Source of the DNA: Chelonoidis abingdonii
Taxonomy: Eukaryota; Chordata; Testudines; Testudinidae
Direction: 5' to 3'
DNA length: 64,000 bases
Assembly (NCBI RefSeq): GCF_003597395.2
Contig: NC_133773.1
Coordinates: 143,163,327-143,227,326 of the forward strand
Positions 54,346-64,000 of this stretch are shown piece by piece. Within the stretch, counting starts at the first letter, position 1, and every line of letters starts with the position of its first letter. A program made the position numbers and the translations under genes. Under the pieces are notes generated by a model. It saw only the letters and a program-made list of their open reading frames with translations. It made no database searches and had not been told where the DNA came from.

Positions 54346-55312
54346 GGAATGTCTTGTTCTCTGTTAAACTGGTCTCTAGCAAATACCCTCCGGCACATAT
54401 TTGTATGCGCATCTGTGTATATGAACCGCATTGACTGTTGAGAGAGAGAGCCATGTATCTTGGCTGGCTGGCTGTAGGCCTGTCAGCGAAGTGTCTATAT
54501 GTACCTCACAATGACTCATTACCAGATCTTCCCCCAGATCTTATCTCAGCCCACATAAACCGCCTCAAGAGGGAATCTTGCCAGCAGGAAAATGCTGGAA
54601 AGGATGCAATGAAGTGGGCAGGTTCTGCCAAATGACCTGGGAACGTCCCAAAGTTAAACAGGCTTGGAACTGAGTCTGCATCTGAACTAGGGGGAGAACA
54701 ATGTGAACTGTATAGCATCCGCTTTGGTGGGATACGATGAGCTGAACTTGACTTCCAGCTTCAGCTTTTGGTGCCAGCTGCCAGGACTGCCAGTGTAAAC
54801 AAATAGCGCAGTTGAGATGCTGCTTTTTAATAGACACTGGTAGATTTCTGCTCTTAGTTACACCCATTGTGGCCTTGGCAGCATCGAGAGCAAGGCAGAA
54901 TGGGATCCATGGCCAGCTGCCTTCAGTGGGAAGGAGGAACCCTTCAGGAAAGGATTCTTACTCTGTGGGCTTGGTTGCTTTTCCAGAAAGAAAAGTTCTT
55001 GGTGCTTGTTCAAGGCCATCGCCTCCTCTGAGCAGCTTCCCCCTTCCTCGCAAATGCAAGGGCTGGGCACAAGCAACCCTGTTGAAATACGGCCACCAGA
55101 AGGATGAGGTGGGGAAACCCTGGAAAAATTAAACCTGCTTGTGTAACAACCACCCCACCCTCCATGGGTCATCAGCATGCACCCGTACATTGAGGGTGAC
55201 TGCCCTGGTTAAATAAAGTACAGGGCAGAGCTAGCTTGCACTGGGATAAACACTGCAGAATCCTATGCTTTCAGAGACCTTAGTTGTGCTTTCCATCCTG
55301 CTGCGAGGGTGT
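54346..55312. other. Unassigned sequence
   Basis: No family or exon recognised. Confidence 0.45.
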
Positions 55313-55320
55313 GGCGCAGG

Positions 55321-57193
55321 CAGGGACGTCCTTAGGTATATGCTGCCTAGGGCACCCGAAAATTTGGGGCACCCCTAGGTCTTAGGGGTCTTAGTGTCCC
55401 CCCTCTAAATTTCCTATCCCTGTTCTGACCCTTCCTGCAGACTCCCACGGCTCGCTGCTGCAGCGTGCTGAGCCCTTCTCCGGAGGGGATCTAGAAACGT
55501 GAAAAAGCCTCCAGCCGGCCAGACCTGTTAGCACAACATTGAAACTGTTAAAGAGCCATTCAAGGGGTAATGAAACCATTTAACAGGCGTTTGCCAATCA
55601 TGAGGTATACACTGTCAGTTTCTGAATTTACTGGCAAAAACAGTCTGCTTTCTCTTCAGTTCGTATAAATCTTTCGCCTTTTACTCAGAACAGGTTAGTC
55701 TACAGGACCTTAGTTTAAAATTTGCTTTAAATATTTCATTAATGTGTTGCTGAAGATTATAAAATTACATCTCTAAAAAATCATTGCATAGATTTTTAGA
55801 AGCACAATCTGAGTATTCATCTTTAGCCTTAAAGGCTTGGCTCTTCAGACATAGTTTTTTAAATAAATCCTTCAAAAGGCCACCCTTCTCTAAAATATAC
55901 ATTTTAATTGTAATTAAAGTACAAAAAACTTGTCTCCAAAGTCTTCCTGTCCACCCCTTTCTCCCTTCACTACCCCCATTGAAAAGAGCCCTTAAAGGGA
56001 CAACACCCCCTTCCTCCCAGAGAGCTGGACAAATGAGTTTCCCTTTTTTTACTTCTGACTATTTGATGAACTAGTTTTAAACGAACCTTCCAGCAAAATC
56101 AGCACCTTAGTAAGATATAAAATCCTTTGTTATGCCTAAAATCTTTGGAAACATATTTTTTAAAGTTGGTGAAATTTCATAAGCATGTGTCTTGTTATGG
56201 AGATCACACACAGTAAATTACAAAACAGGGACACTAAAAGCAGTGAACATTGTTATGAACATTGTAAACCTTTGTGACTGATTAATTTAAAATAATGTCT
56301 TTGTTTCAGTGAGTTAAATGTGTAGTAATCTGGAATGATTACTTTATGAAGGCTTAAGAGTACATTTAAAATATAAAATCAGGTTAGAAATACTAATTAA
56401 GAAAACGTAAAACGAGGAAGAGCTGCATCATGTATTCTATAATATTTAATATTGTATTCAGCAGGACAGCTGACTTGCCTTTACTACCAAGTTTTTGCAA
56501 ATAAATCTCTGACAAACTTCAGGGTATATCCAAAAACCTGTGACTGACATTTTTTATTCCCAAATTTTGTGCATTTAATTAGGTACCTTCTGCATGTCCA
56601 GTCTTCATCATCTGGCACACAATGAAAAACCTGCTCCATTTTCTTTAGAAATTGCAGAAGAGTGTTTTTTTTCAAATGTCATTTACTTCATTTGGGTTCA
56701 GTGATATGGCTGGAAGGGGGTGAGCAGGCAGGGGGGAGGAAAAGAGGAGGGAGACAGTGGGGAGAGGGCGGAGCCTGGGCAGAGGGTAGGCAGGACCTGG
56801 GGCAGAGCAGGATTGGAGTATGGGTGGGGCCTCAGCCAGAAAAGGAGGGCTCGGGAGGTGGCCTCCGCAAGTGGCAGCTTCACCCGCTGTCAATAACAGC
56901 AGTTAAGAGCGGTCGGCTCCCGCACACCCAGGGCGCTGCAGTCTCCTTCAGCAGCAGCTGTATTCACAAGGCCAAATGCGCCGGCGCTGCATATTCTGCA
57001 TGAGGGAGAGGGTAGGGGGGTCTCTGCGGGGAACTGTGACTCTCCACCACTGTGAGGTGGGCCGGGCGGCTCTGTATCCTTTGCTGCCTCATCCCTCCCC
57101 TACCCCGGGCTGCGAGCCTGGGCTGCCGTTGGGCAACGAGGCACCAGTTTGATAATACTGTGCAAGGCCCCATAAATCCTAAGGACGGCCCTG
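55321..57193. mobile_element. 1.87-kb hAT element
   Basis: Ends CAGGGACGTCCTTAGG and CCTAAGGACGGCCCTG are inverted. The flanks ggcgcagg (55313-55320) and ggtgcagg (57194-57201) match at seven of eight. The right subterminal part (GCACCAGTTTGATAATACTG, GGCCCCATAAATCC) is shared with 25189-27543. The left (GGCACCCGAAAATTTGGGGC) is shared with 34766-35523. The interior is AT-rich to about 56670, then GC-rich. A minus-strand 63-residue frame at 56484-56675 has no recognised domain. Confidence 0.85.
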
Positions 57194-57349
57194 GGTGCAG
57201 GGCCCGCCATCTCCCTCAGATGGAGCCAAGCAAACCTCTTCTACTCAGCATGCTTTGTTAGCAGCCTGTTGTTGCCCTGGTTGGTGAACAAGAACTTCCA
57301 GAATCTCTCCGGTTGACAGAGGCCCTGTGACAGGAGTGACTTTGTTTCC

Positions 57350-57480
57350 CTGGACTGTCAGCACTTTGGGACGGGGACTGTCTGGTCAGTGTTTGAACAG
57401 CACCTAGCACAACGGAGCCCTGGTCCAGGACCGAGGTCCTAGGTGCAACGATGCAATGCAAATCATTATGCTGAGCTTCC
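57350..57480 (+). mobile_element. L2/L3-type tail
   Basis: CTGTCAGCACTTTGGGACGG, GAACAGCACCTAGCACAACG and GAGCCCTGGTCCAGGACCGA, then ACGATGCAATGCAAATCATT. Confidence 0.75.
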
Positions 57481-60400
57481 TCTGTTACAGCCCTGCACAT
57501 TTGTTTAGGAGGGGAATGTTTGGGTGCTGAGGGGAGGAAGTAGGAGCTGTTGAGATGGGGAGGGAAATGCTGTGGAAGGAGTTGGGAAGATCTGACCTGC
57601 TGGCTAGCAATATGCTGTTACCTGAACAGAGTGGCAGCTGCAGACTCGAAGCACGCCCTGGGAAAGTAGCATCTGCCTGCTGTGGGGGATTGGAGAATGT
57701 AAAGTCTTGCTGGGAGTGGGTATGATACGTGCTGCAGGACCATCCCTCTTCTTCCAAAGGATTTCATTGTTCTGACCATCTCCTGAAATGCTCCCAAAGG
57801 GCTCCAGCTCCCGACAGGTTGTCAAAGCTGATTGCTGGAGCTCAAGGGTTAAAGTGCCTACTCCACAACATGGCCCCAACTAACGGGACAGTTACTCAAA
57901 GCCGTCTCCCCCCCACCCCTTTGAGTGGAATATTCACGACAGAAATTCCAGCAGTATCCATTTCGGTGCAATAGCTTAAAAACCTTTTGTTGTTGTTGTT
58001 GCGGTTTCCTTGCCAGTTGCCTGGGCTCCAGTATTGCCACCGTTCCCAGCCTCTGAATTTCCTGCATGCTACTGCAGGATTCACTGCGCTTTCTTCTTGG
58101 CAGACCGAGCCGCCCAATGTACTGAGCCCTGATTTATGGGGTGAAGCCCTGGTTCTCCCCTCTGTGACTGGACAGTCAAGGAATTGAAGCGTGTGTGTGT
58201 GTGTGTGTGCATGCGCTTGCATTTGCACATGTCCAAAATATCTCTGTGGCGAACGCCTACATTCTTGAACTTCCCGATCTGAGATCAGATTGCTTCCAAC
58301 AACCCCAAGGAACGTTAAGATAAGCCACAGGCAAGAACATGGTCCTCCGAGAACAAAAACGCTGGCTCCTGTCCAGTGGATTTCCCATTCCTTCCTGCGT
58401 GTGAGAAGGAGAACTAGGTGTAAGGCTGAGCCATGGCAAATCCTGCTGTAGAAGGGGTCTCTAGGGAGGATTGGGTGGGATGAGGGGGCAGGAAGAGTGT
58501 GGAAGCTTGGCTTATTTACCAAGCCCAGTACCAACCCTGAGAAATTGCTTAGGACCATAGGTATGTGGGAAGGGTGCTGCTAACCTCGCTGCTGCCTGGG
58601 TGCCTTGCAGTATCTGAGGTTGTTCATATTTCCTGTAGTTTCCCCCTCCCCCACACACCCCTCTTGCAGCTACCACTGGGCACTGTGCTGCCAGTCAGAG
58701 CAGACGGATCTCTGAGCATCTCCCTGGTGCCTGCAGTAGCTATATTGGTGGGTAGGACCCATTCTCTCAACATCCCTGGTCCCTCCAATGTCTGTCAGTC
58801 TCAAGAATCTTCCCTGCTGATGGTGCTTCAAGGAGCCCAAAGCACTGACCCTTGTCAGAGCATCCTTCTGTCGCTTGCACACCCTCAGCACCTGCTGCTG
58901 CTGTCTCGGCTCCCTGGGCTCTGCTTCATCTGCTCCCCACCCCAGATGCGGTACCCCCTGGCTTCCCAGGCTACTCAAGTCTCCGGTGGCCCCTTGCAGC
59001 CAGTGGGCTCCTTCCCCCAGCACATTCTCTTGCTGGCTGCAGCAGATTCTTCCCTCCTAGCCACATGTCTGCACAGCTGGGCTGCTCATGCCTTTTCGGC
59101 TGAGCTTTAGGCTAGCTGCTGGCTGCTGCTCCTGGCCTCTGCTCTGCTTGTCCTGCTGCTTGGTTCCCAGTCTGCTGCCTTCTCCTCTCTCTTCCCCCAC
59201 CAGTTCACCCCACCCCTGCCAGACACTTCCTTTGCATGCTTCTAGTTGCTCTAGATCACACGCTGCTCCTTCCTGGCTAGGTGCTGAGCTGGCTCTCCAG
59301 TTGCAGTCACACCAAGGGGCTGGCTGGGGCCCTAGCACTAAGCCAGCAGGCCCACAACTACAGTCTATGCTGAATCCACAGCCTCAGGTTGTAAAGGGGT
59401 TAAACCCTCCTGAATGGTGTCTTGAGCCAGCTTCCTCCTCCCAGACAGAGCTGGGAAAATCCATGGGACACGGCTTTAATGCTTTGGCTGATAACTCATC
59501 ATGAGCCCGGATCAGGTTTGAACCCAGTCTGGCACTCCAAACAATCCTAGTCCTGATATTCTCTCAGTGGGTGTTTGAATGTCATAAGCAGCCACAACCC
59601 TTAAATGCAGAGATCTCTAGTGGTTTCATCCCGTGGCAGCATGAACTTCCTTGACTCTTCTCTTATATGAGCATCTGAGCTGTCTGCAGAAACCCCATAA
59701 CAAGCGTGCAGTTGTTGTAGTGCCTTACTAACCACTCAGGAATCCAGCGGTAGGAAAGACCTGTGCTTTCTAGGCAGGTTACCCAAATCTTAATCCTCTC
59801 CTTTCCTTTCATTCTAACCAACCTATTGCCACTTCCTCACTGAACAGCTCTGTTCCTTTTGTTCACTCTCCAAGTGGCTTTCAGATCAGCTGTACGCGCC
59901 TGGGCCGCACCTCTTAAAAATCACAACCCTTTGCAGGAATTCCAGCTCTCTTGTGCGTCAGCTCTGGGCTCTTAACATTGGTTAATCTTTAAATCTCTCT
60001 TGTCTGAGTCTGAATTTTTTTTTTATATATATATATATATTTGGTTCAAAGCAACACTGGTAACTTTGTATTTTACAAAAAATTTCTTATTTTCAGAGGG
60101 TGAAACTTAACCCTGTGTAAAATTGAGGCTTATAAGGGGCACAGATCTTGGGCTGGCCCGACTTCTGAAGGGGAAGTCTCCAAGTGTATGGGGGCTGTGG
60201 TGCAAAAGGCCCCTTTAAATATCATTATTAGCTCCTCTCATTTCTTTGTGTTAAGCTCTGATGTGTAGACATTTGCCTTCTCTCCAGCATTGCTTCATGT
60301 ATTTAGAATTTGAAGTGGTGGAGGCGGCGCTGAAGAAGTAAATAGGTTGCCCCAACCACCTTCTACATACAGGAATTTTTAAAATCCAGAGCTTGGCAAG

Positions 60401-60564
60401 TTGATACTTAGTTCAGTTTTTCTTGATGCCTGACAGAATTCCATCCTCTCGTGTCATAGCCATAGTCTAGCTCCCCCTGCTGGACACTCACCACAGTGCT
60501 GTGTTTGGGTCGCACCATGTTGAATCTGTGTGTTTGTAAGATTCTCTTGGCCTAAGCAAAGTGG
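57481..60564. other. Unassigned sequence with microsatellites
   Basis: (GT)n at 58191-58209 and T-run plus (AT)n at 60015-60040. A run of open frames at 58565-59110 (+) and 57896-58558 (-) has no domain, and the region is CT-rich, so I do not call genes. About 59000-59350 is rich in CTGCTGG-type words. This is the longest stretch without an assigned element. Confidence 0.4.
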
Positions 60565-61090
60565 GCAGATGGGGTCTAGATGAAATTACTGTAAGGTGGG
60601 TGCTCAACTGGTTGAAAGACTGTACTCAAAGTAGCAATGGCCTTTAAGAACAGGTTGGTCAAACTCCTGCCAGGGATGGCCTAAATCAGGGGTAGGCAAC
60701 CTATGGCATGAGTGCCGAAGGCGGAACGCGAGCTGATTTTCAGTAGCACTCACACTGCCCAGGTCCTGGTGACTGGTCGGGGGGCTCTGAATTTTAATTT
60801 AATGTTAAATGAAGCTTCTTAAACATTTTAAAAACCTTATTTACTTTACATACAACAATAGTTTAGTTATATATTATAGATGTATAGAAAGAGACCTTCT
60901 AAAAATGTTAAAGAATATTACTAGCATGCGAAATCTTAAATTAGACTGAATAAATGAAGACTCAGCACACCACTTCTCAAAGGTTGCCAACCTCTAGCCT
61001 AAGTTTACTTGGTCTTACCTCAGTGCAGGGGGCTAGACTAGATGACTTCTCAAGGTCCCTTCTAGCCTGACACTTCTAGGATACTGTGAT
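60565..61090 (+). mobile_element. CR1 LINE with internal deletion, split by a hAT
   Basis: 60565-60640 (GGGTCTAGATGAAATTACTG, TAAGGTGGGTGCTCAACTGG) is from the RT region. It jumps to the 3' tail (AAGAACAGGTTGGTCAAACT, CCTGCCAGGGATGGCCTAA), is cut by the hAT at 60687, and ends with CTAGACTAGATGACTTCTCA, AGGTCCCTTCTAGCCTGACA. Confidence 0.82.
60687..60996. mobile_element. hAT MITE (CAGGGGTAGGCAACCT)
   Basis: 310 bp. Left end CAGGGGTAGGCAACCTATGG and right end AAAGGTTGCCAACCTCTA are inverted. The flanks gcctaaat (60679-60686) and gcctaagt (60997-61004) match at seven of eight. Internal TTTTCAGTAGCACTCACACT and ACAACAATAGTTTAGTTATA are typical of a common turtle family. Non-coding. Confidence 0.92.
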
Positions 61091-62507
61091 AGGCTCTGGT
61101 TTAGCCTCTAGCACATTTCCTGGGCATAGACTGTTATCCCCTTCATAGAAGTGGGACTGTGTGGTCCCCCAGCCCTGCTACTGACACCCTTGTTGCTTCG
61201 ACGCACCTTTTCCCAGATCTTCAGCCTTGCAGGCACTCTGGGTTTACATTTTGTCTCTTCTGGGAGATGTGGGAGTTGAAGCACACAACACACAGGTTCT
61301 GGCACAATTACTCTTTTCTTTAGCTAGCCCGTGGCAGACACAGATCTGTAGTTTAAAATAAATAAAACATCTGTGCACCACCTCCTTCCTTGGTTTCCTC
61401 ACCACTCTTGAGTGTTCTGTAGGATTTGGTCAGATTCTCCTAAGGAGGCCAGGTTGTTTCTCTTCCCCCTTCTTTGCTAGAGATGGCATCTTCTTCAGAA
61501 CCTGGAGTCTCCTCTCACTCCTTCAGCCTGCTCTCTGCTTCTGGTCTCTTCTCTCTTGCTCTCAAAATGGCTGGTTAATCCCCCCCCCCCCCCCCGCTTT
61601 TTAAGATAATCTCCAAAGTACAACCTTGTCAGGTCCCCCCCCCAAATGGTCTCATGAGGTGATCAAATTCCCCCTATCAGTGATCGGTTTGCTTACTTAC
61701 TTCCACCTGTCTTCTGGACCAGCCAACTCTGTCCAAGAGTGCTTCCATGTGAATAGAAGACCACCCAAGGGTAGTGACTTTCCATTGTTGCCGTGTCGCC
61801 ACCCCTTGGGATTCAGTCCAACATGACGCGTAAAAAGAAACAATAAGCGAAGAGGAAAAGTCCACTTTCAAGTCTGCCATCTGACAGACGTAGTAGAGCC
61901 CCAGGTATCAAACAGAATTAATAAGCGTGCAAAGACAGATTTCTCCAATCATCACATCCAGCCCTTGAAGTGTTCATTGCCCATCAGGACGATATTGAGC
62001 TGCTAAACTATATTGCAAGATAGCTAGTAAGTGATCTGCAAAATTTCTTACATTCAGGTTTAAACACCTTTGAGACGTTAAGATTCAAAGATAAAACCAA
62101 AAGGAAGGGAGCGTCAACCAAGGGGTTGCATTTGTAAGCTTAACTGCTGCCCCTGTGATTTTAGCATTACAGTACACGTCTCTATTACTAAACACTCATT
62201 ATTTCCACCAGACTATCTCTTTCTCATTGTGCAGGTTCCGGCAGGACCTGTGATTCCTTCTGGAACGGCTTCTTTTGCAGTTGTAACAGTGTAAAGTCTA
62301 AAGTCTTCTAAACTTACACTGGGTAGCTGAGGGTGAAGCCTTTTGTCCTCTGCACACAGGATGAAAATGGCTTGTAGTGAATGAGGCAACTGCCTGGAGT
62401 TGAGATGGGTATTTACCGTACTTCTGTGACCAGACCCAGACCAGTGGGACAGGAGTTCTGGTAGAGGGCCCAATATACACTGGTCCACGATCGCATGTTT
62501 TCTCGTT
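61091..62507. other. Unassigned sequence
   Basis: C-run at 61580-61595 and C-rich word near 61636. No exon or repeat recognised. Confidence 0.4.
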
Positions 62508-63049
62508 CCCCTGCGTGACAGACGCAGCGGGTGGCACTAGAGTAATCAGGAACCTGCTAGAACCAATTAAGGCAGACAGACTGATTAGAGCCAATCAAGG
62601 CAGGCTAATCAGGGCACCTGGGTTTAAAAAGGAGCTCACTCCAGTTTGTGGTGTGCATGTGAGGAGCTGGGAGCAAGAGGTGCAAGGAGCTAAGAGTGAG
62701 AGTGTGCTGCTGGAGGACTAAGGAGTACAAGTGTTATCAGACACCAGGAGGAAGGTCCTGTGGTGAGGATAAAGGTGTTTAGAAGAGGCCAGGGGGAAGT
62801 AGCCCAGGGAGTTGCAGATGTCATGCAGCTGTTACAGGAGGCACTATAGACAGCTGCAGTCCACAGGGCCCTGGGCTGGAACCCAGAGTAAAGGGTGGGC
62901 CCAGGTTCCCCCCAAACCTCCCAACTCCTGATCAGACACAGGAGGAGTTGACCCAGACTGTGGGTTCCACCAGAGAGGAAGATTTCTGAGGTGAGCAAAT
63001 CTACCAATAAGCGCAGGACCCACCAAGGTAGAGGAGGAACTTTGTCACT
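62508..63049 (+). mobile_element. LTR, same family as 10219-10882
   Basis: It contains GAGCCAATCAAGGCAGGC, GGGCACCTGGGTTTAAAAAG (TATA-like), TTGTGGTGTGCATGTGAGGA, GGAGGCACTATAGACAGCTG, GGTTCCCCCCAAACCTCCCA, and ends AGGAACTTTGTCACT. The right 150 bp are the inverse of the left end of the 10219 copy. The left terminus is short or rearranged (CGTGACAGACGC). No internal genes, so solo or partial. Confidence 0.65.
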
Positions 63050-63054
63050 CATCA

Positions 63055-63260
63055 TATCATGTGTGGAGCCCATATGGGCTAGTTGATATGGCAATGGACT
63101 AGGAAGACCCGGATTCTATTCCTGCTTCTGCCATTGTCTTGCTTTGTCACCTTGGTCAAGTCACTTCACCTCTCTGTGCTGCTTTCTCCTCACATCCTCT
63201 GTTTGTCTTGTCTATAAGATCGTCAAGGCCTGGACTACCTCTCGGTGTGGTCGTGAGTCA
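63055..63260 (+). mobile_element. MIR-like SINE with tail
   Basis: GGCTAGTTGATATGGCAATG, GACTAGGAAGACCCGGATTC, TTGGTCAAGTCACTTCACCT, TCTGTTTGTCTTGTCTATAA and GATCGTCAAGGCCTGGACTA. The tail is diverged. Confidence 0.75.
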
Positions 63261-64000
63261 AGGAAAGGTTCTATTGAAAAAGACCTTGGTTTGGGCATCT
63301 AGGGACTATTGTCATACTACTGATGATGACATAACTAGGAGTAAGGGACTGAAAGGGAGCAAAGGGGAAAATCTGTGGTGAATATCAGCAAGCTGCTTCT
63401 GCCGGACTCTTTGACTGGGGAGCTGTCTCCCCATGAGATATGGTGGAAGCTCTGTTACTTGGGGTCATTTAAAACTGGCAAGTGGGGATGGGCTTGATGT
63501 CCTTAACAGCACTCTTCCATCTCATTTCTGCGATCACAGAGGGGTCATGTCTGTGAGAACAGGGAGCAACCCCCTTTGGGCATGGCAAACACACAGTGCA
63601 GAAAAAGAAGTTAAGAACTGATCAGTGAGTTATGCCCCCATTGGCAGCTGTTTCCCCTTGTGTATTTACCTTAGGTTTTGTTGCTAAGGCCCAGTCTCAC
63701 AACAGAGGTGAGAGCCTGCCTGCTGTAATATCCAGGCTAACAAATGTCTGTTAAACTGACTCATCCAGTGAGCTTTCCATCGGGCGATGCTCTCCTGCCT
63801 TTCACATAGCACACACGTATACGCTTGTAGCTCTTGAGGTCTGGGAGTCACCTTGGCAGAGGGAAATAAACTTCCATTTAGAGTGGGATGGGGGAATATG
63901 TCATGCATCTTCTACAGGTTGACGCACCAGTCTACCCCAGCCAAGTCTGATGTTTTTTTCTTTCTTTAATTGCACCACAGATGAGAAGTTCAAAGTAAGG
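63261..64000. other. Unassigned sequence
   Basis: No family or exon recognised to the end of the window. Confidence 0.45.

Noticed and set aside
57896..58558. 220-residue minus-strand open frame
   Set aside because: No domain; passes through a GT microsatellite (58191-58209) that gives a run of HTHT. Composition effect.
58565..59110. 181-residue plus-strand open frame
   Set aside because: Leucine- and serine-rich translation without a known domain, in CT-rich DNA, with an overlapping minus frame of similar length. No splice or conservation evidence.
1..64000. CRISPR arrays, operons, prophage, bacterial promoters
   Set aside because: No regular short repeats with unique spacers, and repeat content is of a vertebrate genome.

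Overview
The window looks like nuclear DNA of a turtle, most likely a cryptodire. The main evidence is the repeat content. There are many CR1 LINE pieces ending in the ATTCTATGA-type 3' tail. There is a tRNA-headed SINE of the turtle type (GGATAGCTCAGTGG...GTGAGTTCA) at 35331, MIR/CORE-like SINEs with an L2/L3-type tail, hAT elements with 8-bp target duplications, palindromic GGGTACGTCTACACT-type MITEs, and solo retroviral LTRs. No operons, Shine-Dalgarno sites or dense ORFs occur. Family assignments come from remembered consensus features, not from a database search; the target-site duplications (TSDs), terminal inverted repeats (TIRs) and nesting are read directly from the sequence.

I could not support any host protein-coding exon, rRNA gene or functional tRNA gene. 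The few translations that resemble known proteins belong to transposable elements: CR1 reverse transcriptase remnants at 17793-18473 (+), 21069-21314 (-) and 37134-37751 (-), an L2-like LINE remnant around 34390-36055 (+), and a hAT transposase C-terminus at 27016-27249 (+). The window is therefore intergenic or intronic.

Layout: 1-427, the 3' part of an LTR; 933-1612, a hAT element with a perfect 8-bp TSD; 4280-4750, a degenerate minisatellite; 6872-7950, a hAT with a smaller hAT inside; 9771-9985, a hairpin-forming Penelope-like piece; 10219-10882, a solo LTR holding a 386-bp assembly gap; 11.8-13.8 kb, LINE pieces and an LTR-like unit; 17.8-22.3 kb, three CR1 copies, one carrying two DNA transposons; 22.8-23.5 kb, an LTR-like unit split by CR1 and other repeats; 25189-27543, a 2.36-kb hAT with a transposase tail and two nested elements; 28345-29474, a CR1 split by a complete solo LTR; 31.5-32.9 kb, a three-level nest (hAT in a TIR element in a LINE); 34.4-36.1 kb, another nest (SINE in hAT in LINE); 36.7-38.0 kb, an antisense CR1 and a LINE tail; 42836-44053, a hAT with a perfect TSD; 53617-53912, a MITE built of hairpins; 55321-57193, a 1.87-kb hAT; 60565-61090, a CR1 split by a hAT; 62508-63049, an LTR of the family that holds the gap at 10.3 kb.

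The stretches between are mostly unassigned, apparently single-copy DNA with short microsatellites and old palindromic repeat pieces. The most informative theme is the repeated insertion of related hAT elements, many with readable target duplications, which gives a relative order of insertion. I saw no sign of an undescribed gene system.
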